Source of the DNA: Paraburkholderia sediminicola
GTDB lineage: Bacteria > Pseudomonadota > Gammaproteobacteria > Burkholderiales > Burkholderiaceae
Assembly: GCF_902859805.1 (NCBI RefSeq)
Contig: NZ_CADIKC010000009.1
Span: 186,001 to 250,000 of the forward strand
Length of the DNA: 64,000 nt
Reading direction: 5' to 3'
The notes under the pieces are model-generated. The model was not told the origin of the DNA. It did not search any database and saw only the letters and a list, made by a program, of their open reading frames with translations. Positions 56,981 through 64,000 of this stretch are shown here, piece after piece. The translations under genes and the position numbers were made by a program. Each line of letters opens with the position of its first letter. Position 1 is the first letter of the stretch.

Positions 56981-59593
56981 ATGCAGTCATGCCCGTTGCG
57001 GCGTGAGTCCGGGGCCGCGCCGTCTAACGGCGGGCAACCGGCGACTCGCGCCGTCTTTCATTTTCCTTCCAGCGGTATCGGGCGCGGCATTCGCGCTCAT
57101 GTTGCGGCGTGGTTCGGCGCGTGGGCGGCCGCGGTCTGCCTCGTACTGACCCTCGGCATCGGTTGGATGCCCGTCACGGCCCATGCCGCGGGCGCCGCCA
57201 CGCCGGTCATTCCGGCCTTGCAAAGCCTGATCAATAGCGCGACGGCAACGGCGACGCCGGCGTCTGCCGCATCGGGCGCCTCGGCTGCGGAAGCGGCCTC
57301 GGCGCCGTCGCCCGCGAGCCAGGCGGAACTGGCGCGCTCGCTCGACAGCGTGATCGCCACGCTCGACAACGACAAGCAGCGCACCGCGCTCGTCGCCCAG
57401 CTTAAAAAGCTGCGTGACGTGTCGCAAAACGTTGCGCCAGCCGCGCCCCCGTCCGCCCAAACGAGTGCTGGCTTGCTCGGCGCGATCGCGTCGGGCATCG
57501 CGTCGTTCGAATCCAATGTGCATCAGGGCCGCACGCCGGTGCGCTATTGGGGCGGGCGCTTCAACGCGGCCGGCAACGAGCTCTACACGATCATTTCGGG
57601 TCAGGGGCAGGAGAGCTTCGGGCGCATCGTATTCTCGATGATTGCGATGCTGGCCGGCTGGGGCGCGTGTGCTGGCGCGTTGATCTACGTGCAGCACCGG
57701 CTATACCGGCGCTTCGGTATCCTCATGGGGCTCAAACCAAATCCCACCACGCGCGAGCTGCTGATCTTCGCGCTGCGCCGGGTCGGCCCGTGGATCATCG
57801 CCTTTCTCGCCGCCTTGCTGTTTGTGCGCGCGATGCCCGATGCGCTCGGCCGCACGCTCGGCCTGGTGGTCGCCTATGCGATCGTTGCGGGTGCGGTGTT
57901 CTCGGCGATCTGTCTGATCATGTTTTCGCTGTTCGGCTCAGGGCATCGGCGGGTTGCGGTGCACCTGCTGATCGAACACGCGCGGCGCGTGCTGTTCGTG
58001 GTGGGCATATGCGCCGCGCTCGGCGATGCGGCGGTCAACTATGACGTCGAGCATCAACTCGGACCGAATCTTGCCGCGCTGATTTCGACAGCCGCCAACA
58101 TGACGGCCGCCGTGCTCACCGGCTATTTCGCGCTGGCGTTCCGCCGGCCGGTCGCGCATCTGATTCGCAACCGGCCTTACGAGCAGCGCCACGATCACCG
58201 GGCCGCGACCGACGCGTTCGACGTGCTCGCCTCGCTCTGGCATGTGCCGGTGCTGGTGCTTGCCGCCGCGTCGGTAGTGGCCACACTCGGCGGCTCGGGC
58301 TCCAGCGAAAACGTGCTGCAGATTTCGGTGGTCACCGCACTATTGCTGGTGTTCGCCTTCTTCCTGTCGGCCGTCGTACTGCGCGTGACGCGCCCGCGCA
58401 GCCTGCGCGCGCGGCGCCGCTCACCGTATCTGACGCGCTTGCTGCGCTTTTGCGGCACGCTGCTGACGCTTTTCATCTGGCTGTTCTTCTTCGAACTGGC
58501 GGCGCGTTTGTGGGGGGTGTCGCTCGCGGCGGTCGTCGAGGAAAACGTTGCAGCGCGCGGGATTGCGCATGCCGTGACGGCGATTATCGCGACGGTGTTC
58601 ATTTCATGGCTGCTGTGGATTCTGGTCGACACGGCAATTACCGAGGCCCTCAATCCGGGGGGGCCGCGCAACAAGTCGCGCAATCCGAGCATGCGGGCGC
58701 GCACGATGCTGCCGCTGCTGCGCAACGTGCTGCTGGTGACGATCATGACGATTGCCGGCATCGTGACCGCGGCGAACCTGGGCATCAATGTCACGCCGCT
58801 CCTGGCCGGCGCCGGGGTGATCGGCCTCGCGATCGGTTTCGGCGCGCAGTCGCTCGTGACCGACCTGATCACGGGGCTGTTCATCATCATCGAAGATACG
58901 ATTTCGGTCGGCGACTGGATCGACGTGGACGGTGGCCACGCGGGTACTGTCGAGCATCTGTCGATCCGCACCGTCCGTCTGCGCGATGGGCAAGGCGCGA
59001 TTCACGCCATTCCGTTCTCGCAGATCAAGATCGTCAAGAACCTGTCGCGCGACTTCGCCTATGCGGTGTTCGAAGTGCGCATGTCGTTCTCGACCGATGT
59101 CGATCAGATCACGCAACTGATTCGCGAAGTCGGCGCGGATCTGATGGCCGATTTCCGCTACCGGCGTGAAATGCTCGGCCCGATCGAGGTGTGGGGGCTC
59201 GACCGCTTTGATCCGAACTGGATGGTCGTGAAAGGGCAGATCAAGACGCGGCCCTTGCAGCAATGGAGCGTGGCGCGCGCCTTCAATCTGAGGCTCAAAC
59301 GCAAGATGGACGAAGCCGGCATCGAGATTCCGGTGCCGCAGATGCGGGTGTACACATCGTCGAAGGATAGCGAGGGACAGCCTTTGCCGGACGATGAACT
59401 GCCTGAGCTTGGCCCGCATGGCCATGGGCAGGCGCATGCCGAGGCGGCGGCTGCCACGCGGAGCGCGCACGCCGCTATGGCGGTGGCGCGCGATGTGTCG
59501 CACGAACCGCGTCCGGCGCCGCCGCCGACCGGGCAGACCGCGCCGATTCCGCCGCAGATTCCGACGGCCGGAGAAGCGGGTGGTAAAAGCTGA
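56981..59593 (+). CDS. MscS-family mechanosensitive channel, large form
   Basis: An 870-residue membrane protein of the YbiO/MscK-like size class. A hydrophobic signal near residues 40-68 ends at AHA. A periplasmic Ala-rich region follows, then about ten helices. The pore and beta domain show NVTPLLAGAGVIGLAIGFGA, QSLVTDLITGLFIIIEDTIS and VGDWIDVDGGHAGTVEHLS, the MscS signature, near residues 600-655. A Pro/His/Ala-rich tail of about 70 residues ends the protein. It would release solutes on hypo-osmotic shock. Confidence 0.93.
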   Translation: MQSCPLRRESGAAPSNGGQPATRAVFHFPSSGIGRGIRAHVAAWFGAWAAAVCLVLTLGIGWMPVTAHAAGAATPVIPALQSLINSATATATPASAASGASAAEAASAPSPASQAELARSLDSVIATLDNDKQRTALVAQLKKLRDVSQNVAPAAPPSAQTSAGLLGAIASGIASFESNVHQGRTPVRYWGGRFNAAGNELYTIISGQGQESFGRIVFSMIAMLAGWGACAGALIYVQHRLYRRFGILMGLKPNPTTRELLIFALRRVGPWIIAFLAALLFVRAMPDALGRTLGLVVAYAIVAGAVFSAICLIMFSLFGSGHRRVAVHLLIEHARRVLFVVGICAALGDAAVNYDVEHQLGPNLAALISTAANMTAAVLTGYFALAFRRPVAHLIRNRPYEQRHDHRAATDAFDVLASLWHVPVLVLAAASVVATLGGSGSSENVLQISVVTALLLVFAFFLSAVVLRVTRPRSLRARRRSPYLTRLLRFCGTLLTLFIWLFFFELAARLWGVSLAAVVEENVAARGIAHAVTAIIATVFISWLLWILVDTAITEALNPGGPRNKSRNPSMRARTMLPLLRNVLLVTIMTIAGIVTAANLGINVTPLLAGAGVIGLAIGFGAQSLVTDLITGLFIIIEDTISVGDWIDVDGGHAGTVEHLSIRTVRLRDGQGAIHAIPFSQIKIVKNLSRDFAYAVFEVRMSFSTDVDQITQLIREVGADLMADFRYRREMLGPIEVWGLDRFDPNWMVVKGQIKTRPLQQWSVARAFNLRLKRKMDEAGIEIPVPQMRVYTSSKDSEGQPLPDDELPELGPHGHGQAHAEAAAATRSAHAAMAVARDVSHEPRPAPPPTGQTAPIPPQIPTAGEAGGKS

Positions 59594-59703
59594 TTGGGCT
59601 GGATGCGAGGCTGGCGGACCTTGGTGCGGTTTGTGTCCGTGGTTCGCGTTCGCGTCCGCGGTTTCCGTCCGCAGTTTCCGTCTTTATGTAGGACCTACCC
59701 GTT

Positions 59704-60348
59704 TCAGACGAGCGCCGGCGTGTCGGCGGCGCGCACGATGTCGTTGACGTGCGTGGCGATCTGCTCGCCCGCCACACCATAGATATGCAGCGAGACGGCG
59801 GCCGCGTCGCTGCAATTGCCGAGGCGATGAATGCCGCCCTTGCCGCCACGTACAAACGATACAGCTCCGGCCTTGCGCGCCTGGGTACGCGTGGCGCTTG
59901 CACAGTGCTGCGCGCCGTTCCATTCGAAGACCGTTTCGCTCAATGTGCCGTCGACTACCGCGTAGCCGCACCATGTGTGGTGCGCATGCACCGGGCTTGC
60001 CTGGTGCGGCTGCCACACCAGCGCGGCGATCGCATAACGGCCGTGCGGATCGGCGGCCAGCAGATGGCGCCGGTAGTTTTCAGCGGAGCCTTCGCGTTGC
60101 GACGATGTAAGCAAATCGGGATTCGCCGCGGCTTCGGCCAGCGCGATGCGCATGCTGCGCGCAAAGAAGGTCGAATCCGACGGTTCGGGAAATTTCGCGC
60201 AGGCTTCGAACATGGCGTCGAGTGCGTCGCACAGGTTCGCGAGCGGCGCGGTGTGGTGCGCGCGCGAGGGTGTTTCAATCGCTCCGGCAAACCGTGCGGC
60301 ATGGGCTGAGGAACGGGCGATGGGTGTAGAACGGAGGTCTTGGCTCAT
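59704..60348 (-). CDS. Cysteine dioxygenase-type thiol dioxygenase
   Basis: A 214-residue cupin of the cysteine dioxygenase type I family. Metal ligands His121, His123 (PVHAHHTWCG) and His174 (GGIHRLGN), and Tyr92/Arg94 in NYRRHLL as the substrate carboxylate site, are visible, as is SLHIYGV near the end. It converts cysteine to cysteine sulfinate, or a related thiol such as 3-mercaptopropionate to its sulfinate. The start at 60348 is chosen because upstream residues read as non-coding. Divergent from an Lrp-type regulator 138 bases away, which probably controls it. Confidence 0.9.
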   Translation of the reverse strand: MSQDLRSTPIARSSAHAARFAGAIETPSRAHHTAPLANLCDALDAMFEACAKFPEPSDSTFFARSMRIALAEAAANPDLLTSSQREGSAENYRRHLLAADPHGRYAIAALVWQPHQASPVHAHHTWCGYAVVDGTLSETVFEWNGAQHCASATRTQARKAGAVSFVRGGKGGIHRLGNCSDAAAVSLHIYGVAGEQIATHVNDIVRAADTPALV

Positions 60349-60410
60349 GATCGCGGTGCAGCGGCATGGCTGCTTATCGGCTATTTTTGGATAGACATAT
60401 TTATACCGGT

Positions 60411-60438
60411 TTGCCCGGAGAAAGAGTTTCCATATAAT
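60411..60438 (+). promoter_or_regulatory. Sigma-70 promoter of Lrp-type regulator
   Basis: -35 TTGCCC (60411-60416), 16-base spacer, -10 TATAAT (60433-60438). Leader about 40 bases. The divergent thiol dioxygenase promoter (TATAAATAT region near 60398-60404 on the minus strand) is close enough for joint control. Confidence 0.55.
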
Positions 60439-60486
60439 TCCCCTTGAGGTCTTAAAAGTAGAATAATTTCCTATAGGGGTTTGAAG

Positions 60487-60969
60487 ATGGGAATGGATAT
60501 CATCGATCGGAAGCTGCTTGAGCTGTTGCAGGAAGACGCAACCATGCCGATCGCCGAGCTGGCGCAGCGCGTGAATCTGTCGCAAACGCCGTGCTGGAAG
60601 CGGCTGCAGCGTCTGAAAGAGACGGGCGTGATTCGCGCGCAGGTGGCGCTGTGCGATGCGCGCAAGCTCGGCGTGGGTACCACCGTATTCGTCGCGGTGC
60701 GCACTAACCAGCACACCGAGGCCTGGGCGCAGACCTTTACACGCGCGGTGCAGGAGATCCCGGAGGTGGTGGAGGTGTACCGGATGAGCGGCGAAACCGA
60801 CTACCTGCTGCGCGTGGTGGTGTCCGATATCGACGACTACGATCGCGTCTACAAGCTGTTGATCGCCGCCGTGCCGCTGTACGACGTGAGTTCGAGTTTC
60901 GCGATGGAACAGATCAAGTATTCGACGGCGCTGCCGGTGCGCCCTTCGGCGGTGGTGGAGGGGCGCTGA
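60487..60969 (+). CDS. Lrp/AsnC-family transcriptional regulator
   Basis: A 160-residue regulator. DNA-binding domain MDIIDRKLLELLQEDATMPI and ELAQRVNLSQTPCWKRLQRL with the AsnC helix-turn-helix, then the effector domain with GVGTTVFVAVRTNQH and MSGETDYLLRVVVSDIDDY. ATG at 60487 has AGGGG about 8 bases upstream; a second ATG two codons later is possible. It is divergent from the thiol dioxygenase gene, and cysteine or a related amino acid is the likely effector, as for DecR-type members. Confidence 0.9.
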   Translation: MGMDIIDRKLLELLQEDATMPIAELAQRVNLSQTPCWKRLQRLKETGVIRAQVALCDARKLGVGTTVFVAVRTNQHTEAWAQTFTRAVQEIPEVVEVYRMSGETDYLLRVVVSDIDDYDRVYKLLIAAVPLYDVSSSFAMEQIKYSTALPVRPSAVVEGR

Positions 60970-61055
60970 CTGCAAGCCGTGTGCAAGCTCAGTGGGCGTA
61001 GAATGCCGCCTTCCCAGACACTATCCGCGACTGCCTCGCGAACCGAGCCCGCCTC

Positions 61056-61274
61056 ATGAACAAACCGCCGCGCAAGAAGAACCCGACCTTTGGCATTGCT
61101 GTTTTCATCGTGGTCGCGGTACTGCTGGTGATCGCCACGCTCTTCTATAACGCCATCACGGAAAAGCGCGAATTCGATCGCCAGAATGCGCCGGCGCCGA
61201 CGATTTCATCGGACGCGGCGGCTGCAGCGGCTGCGGCTACCGTAGCGAAGCCAGCAAGCGGCGCCGCGCAATAA
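61056..61274 (+). CDS. Small single-helix membrane protein
   Basis: A 72-residue protein with a Lys/Arg-rich start (NKPPRKKNPT), one membrane helix (IAVFIVVAVLLVIATLFY near residue 14) and a polar Ala-rich C-terminus, so inside-to-outside orientation. Family not recognised. It ends 15 bases before the FUSC gene, facing it. No good ribosome binding site. Confidence 0.55.
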   Translation: MNKPPRKKNPTFGIAVFIVVAVLLVIATLFYNAITEKREFDRQNAPAPTISSDAAAAAAAATVAKPASGAAQ

Positions 61275-61289
61275 GACGACCCGAGCGCG

Positions 61290-63716
61290 TCACTCGTCCG
61301 GCAGGCGAATGACGCTCGCATCCTTGCGAATCTGCGCCGACGCCGTCAGCATCTGCTTGCATTGATGGGCGAGCAATTTCATGTCATGCACGGCATCCGC
61401 CGGGTGGTCCGGCGATTTCTCCGTCTCGACCACCATCGCATCCAACTCACGCGACAATTGTTTGATCTGCTCGGCCTGATCGGCGGGCAGGGCGCTGCCG
61501 GCCTCGGCTTCAGTCAGATTGTCGCGGACGGCACTCAGAGCGCGTTGCAAGGGCTGCAGTGAGACGTTGTCGGCCCGTTGAGCGGACGTGCGCAGCAACG
61601 GCGCCGCCACGGTGATCTGTGATGCGAGCACGTGGCTGCGCACCAGCAGGTCGTTCAATTCCGGCACGAACTTCTGCGCGGATTTCGGTTCGAGCATCAT
61701 GCGCTGGAACGCCTGGCCCAGATTGGCGAACGCCACGTGGACGTTCTTGCGCGCGAGCCGGTAGCGATAGTCGCGATCGAGCGCCGTTGCGGCGGCTGCG
61801 GCGGCAGGGGATGCGCCGCCGACCGGCTTGGCGGTCGGGTTGCTGACTGTGGTGGTGCCGGCGGCGCTTGCACTGGTGGTCGCTCCTGCGTTTGCCACCG
61901 CGAGCGCCGGCGTGCCGGGGTCGATCGCCGGATCCGCCATCGCCGCGGCGGGCGCAAACGCAGCGGCCTCCGTCACCGTTGCGACCACCGCGGCGGCCGG
62001 CTTGCCGCTCCACCACCAGCTCGCTTCCAGGTATTGCCGCGTTGCATTGATCATGTTGTTGACGAGCTTGCCCATCAACCGGTATTCCCAGTAGGGGAAC
62101 AGGTGGCTCGCCGCAATCGCGATCGCGCAACCCACCACCGTATCGATTGCGCGTTCGCCGATGATGCGCATGCTGCCCGGCGCGAGCAGATGGAACATGA
62201 GCAGCACATACGAGGACGTGAACACCACGCTCGCCGTGTAATTGAACAGCAGCAGGCTGTAGCTCATCACCATCGAGGCGAACATCACTACTAGCAGGAT
62301 GTGCGGTTCCTTGACGAAGATCATCAACGCGATGCTTGCCGCGCAGCCGATCAGCGTGCCGACTATCCGCTGTCCGTTGCGCTGCTTGGTCAGCGAATAG
62401 CCGGGCTTCAGGATGATGACGGTCGTCATCACGATCCAGTATGCGTTGGTGAGCGGCAGCAGGCGGCCGAGCCAGAAACCCACGGCGACCGCGATCGTCA
62501 CGCGCAGCGCATGGCGGAAGCTCGGCGAGGCCATCGTCAGATTCGAGAAGATCTGCCCGAATGGCACGCGGCGGCTCGATACGAAGCGGGAGAGCGCCTT
62601 GTCGAGCCGCAGTTCGGTCTCGGTCGCACTTGGATCGCTCGACAGGCTTTGATGCATCCTGTCGATCAGGCGCGTGGCGCTCCAGATGCGCCGGAAGGTG
62701 GACGAGACCGCCGAGTAAGCCTCAGGATTTTTGGTAGCCAGATCCTGCTTGCGCATCAGTTCGATTTCGAACTCGATGGCGCGCAATTCGGCCTTTACAT
62801 TGATGCGCGTACGCGGCGGCTGGTTTTGCAGTACCGCGAGTCCGATTTCTTCGAGATCGGCGGCGGATTTGCGAATCAGATCGCGGTAGAACACCAGCAG
62901 GTCGGAGCCGCCAAACGTGCTGCGCACCAGCGAGTAGTCCACGTGCGTGCCGACAAACAGCTCGTGCAGATCGACGGTATTGATGAACAGATTGAACAGC
63001 ATGGCCCGGCGCGGCTCGAGCCGGCCGGCTTTCAGCTTGGGCAGATTGCGCAGCACGATATCGCGTGCGGCATCCTGACGTTCGACGGCGGTGATCTGCT
63101 TGTCGACCAGATTGCGATAGCACTCGTCGAGATCGTTATTTAGATCGTAGAAGGCGGCGCGCGCGAGCAGATAGTCCGCGCACGCGAACACGCTTTCGGC
63201 AAGTGCCTGCTGTTCGATGCGATGCATCATCCAGCGGCTCACGAAGGTCGACCAGTACGTGTACCAGAGACCGCCCACCAGAATCCACGACGCATTGACG
63301 AGCGCCTGCATCGGCGTGAAATGCTCTTCCAGCGTCATGATCATCATGAACAGCGTGGCGAAGCTGATCTGCGGCCAGCGGTTGCCATACACGACGATCA
63401 ACGAGAGCACGAACGTGAGCGGCACGACCGTGCACCACAGCGCCACCGGGTTGACCGTGGCGATGCCGGTGGCGAGCGCGGACAGGAAGCCGATCACCGT
63501 GCACGCCAGCATCTCGTTGTGCTTGTACTTGAGCGGGCCCGGCATATCGACCACACAGGCGCCGAGTGCGCCGGTCGCGATCGTGAAGCCGAGTTCGCGG
63601 TCGTGAAATACGATCAAACACAATATGGCCGGTAATGACACGCCGACTGCGATGCGCAGGCCGCCATAGAAGTACTGGCTGTAGAGGAATTTTTTTATTT
63701 CAACCGAATAGCGCAT
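61290..63716 (-). CDS. FUSC family inner-membrane protein (YccS/YhfK-like)
   Basis: An 808-residue protein. Start RYSVEIKKFLYSQYFYGGLR followed by six helices, then a cytoplasmic region, a second set of helices beginning HALRVTIAVAVGFWLGRLLP near residue 400, and a long C-terminal domain with an Ala/Thr-rich insert near residues 590-660. This duplicated layout is typical of FUSC/YccS proteins, which are thought to act in efflux of aromatic acids or in envelope functions. The start at 63716 is preferred to the ATG 18 bases upstream because AGGCAG is correctly placed. Confidence 0.88.
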   Translation of the reverse strand: MRYSVEIKKFLYSQYFYGGLRIAVGVSLPAILCLIVFHDRELGFTIATGALGACVVDMPGPLKYKHNEMLACTVIGFLSALATGIATVNPVALWCTVVPLTFVLSLIVVYGNRWPQISFATLFMMIMTLEEHFTPMQALVNASWILVGGLWYTYWSTFVSRWMMHRIEQQALAESVFACADYLLARAAFYDLNNDLDECYRNLVDKQITAVERQDAARDIVLRNLPKLKAGRLEPRRAMLFNLFINTVDLHELFVGTHVDYSLVRSTFGGSDLLVFYRDLIRKSAADLEEIGLAVLQNQPPRTRINVKAELRAIEFEIELMRKQDLATKNPEAYSAVSSTFRRIWSATRLIDRMHQSLSSDPSATETELRLDKALSRFVSSRRVPFGQIFSNLTMASPSFRHALRVTIAVAVGFWLGRLLPLTNAYWIVMTTVIILKPGYSLTKQRNGQRIVGTLIGCAASIALMIFVKEPHILLVVMFASMVMSYSLLLFNYTASVVFTSSYVLLMFHLLAPGSMRIIGERAIDTVVGCAIAIAASHLFPYWEYRLMGKLVNNMINATRQYLEASWWWSGKPAAAVVATVTEAAAFAPAAAMADPAIDPGTPALAVANAGATTSASAAGTTTVSNPTAKPVGGASPAAAAAATALDRDYRYRLARKNVHVAFANLGQAFQRMMLEPKSAQKFVPELNDLLVRSHVLASQITVAAPLLRTSAQRADNVSLQPLQRALSAVRDNLTEAEAGSALPADQAEQIKQLSRELDAMVVETEKSPDHPADAVHDMKLLAHQCKQMLTASAQIRKDASVIRLPDE

Positions 63717-63758
63717 CGACTGCCTGGATTCCATTCACTGAGAAAACGCGGTTGAACA

Positions 63759-63798
63759 GGCTGACCCGGGCCGACCCAGGGGCCAACCCGGGGCAGCC
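63759..63798. repeat. GC-rich imperfect hairpin in FUSC/recC divergent region
   Basis: Arms GGCTG-A-CCCGGG and CCCGGG-G-CAGCC (one mismatch) with 16 bases between, located 43 bases upstream of the FUSC start. Rich in CCC and GGG runs. Confidence 0.5.
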
Positions 63799-63950
63799 CC
63801 AAACTGCCGTCGAGTCTAACTGATTTTGAGCCTGATCTGACCTCGTCCATTCGGCCAGGTTCTGCCCTGGGAGCGCGTTTGTTATGCTGTCGCTTCAATG
63901 TCTGTCGCGGCCTGGGCGTTCCGCTCGCGTCGCCTGCTTTCCCAGGATCC

Positions 63951-64000
63951 ATGCTCCAACTCTTCTACTCGAACCGCTACGAAACCCTTGTCGGCGCGCT
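63951..64000 (+). CDS. recC: Exodeoxyribonuclease V gamma chain RecC, first codons
   Basis: Only 16 residues are visible before the right edge: MLQLFYSNRYETLVGA. LQLFYSNR is the conserved RecC N-terminus in beta-proteobacteria. RecC recognises Chi in the RecBCD complex. Start of a presumed recCBD operon outside the window. Confidence 0.75.
   Translation, partial: MLQLFYSNRYETLVGA

Noticed and set aside
60349..60975. Upstream extension of the thiol dioxygenase frame
   Set aside because: It is antisense to the Lrp-type gene and lacks any family feature; the normal start is at 60348.

Overview
The window is 64 kb of high-GC DNA that looks like a Burkholderiaceae chromosome, most likely Paraburkholderia or a close relative. 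The signs are an OmpC-type Burkholderia porin ending in HQF, a CIRCE-controlled groESL pair, frequent ATGA overlaps, RbsC-, GsiA- and SsuC-type importers, a FUSC protein and the first codons of recC at the right edge. No rRNA, tRNA, CRISPR array, insertion sequence or phage gene was seen.

Bases 1-47,300 form one very large organosulfur-scavenging region. It holds five FMNH2-dependent bacterial-luciferase-type monooxygenases (four of the DszA/NtaA/SnaA type, one SfnG-like). There are two DszC/SfnB-type flavin monooxygenases of acyl-CoA-dehydrogenase fold, a TauD-type and a CmcJ-type oxygenase, and a protein with the complete DszB desulfinase active-site signature. A SoxC-like sulfite dehydrogenase sits with its cytochrome, and there is an FMO-like flavoprotein. 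Parts of six importers are present: ribose type, polar amino acid type, a GsiABCD-like peptide type with three binding proteins, an orphan MetQ-like protein, and two taurine/sulfonate types. Read together they can in principle take up a thioether, sulfone, sulfonate or sulfate ester, oxidise it to a sulfinate or directly to sulfite, and oxidise sulfite to sulfate. No flavin reductase and no transcription factor is encoded in this stretch.

Layout. 1-9,772 (+): ribose-type permease, SfnB, DmoA/DszA-like monooxygenase, sugar-type binding protein, two more DszA-like monooxygenases, a CmcJ-type oxygenase and an MmgE/PrpD protein translationally coupled to the last monooxygenase. 9,892-13,150 (-): complete amino-acid-type importer. 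13,525-15,474 (-): groESL with CIRCE. 15,767-17,382 (+): second DszC-like enzyme and a DUF3088 protein. 17,481-18,710 (-): porin. 19,022-26,217 (+): peptide-type importer. 26,292-32,216 (-): SfnG-like monooxygenase, DszB-like protein, binding protein, aldo/keto reductase, MetQ-like protein. 32,634-38,868 (-): sulfonate importer with two permeases, DszA-like monooxygenase, TauD. 39,146-47,226 (+): MFS carrier, FMO-like enzyme, second sulfonate-type importer, sulfite dehydrogenase.

From 47,300 to the end the content is ordinary chromosome: acyltransferase, DUF1801, fluoride exporter CrcB behind a fluoride riboswitch plus DUF190, an ammonium transporter with a sigma-54/NtrC control region, a hybrid-free histidine kinase, DJ-1 family protein, lipoprotein, an Rrf2 regulator with an NAD(P)-binding oxidoreductase sharing one operator, MscS-type channel, a thiol dioxygenase divergent from an Lrp-type regulator, FUSC and recC.

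All functional calls come from reading the translations and recalled family features; no search was run. Start codons were chosen by ribosome binding site, signal peptide and family start, and several differ from the longest possible frame.
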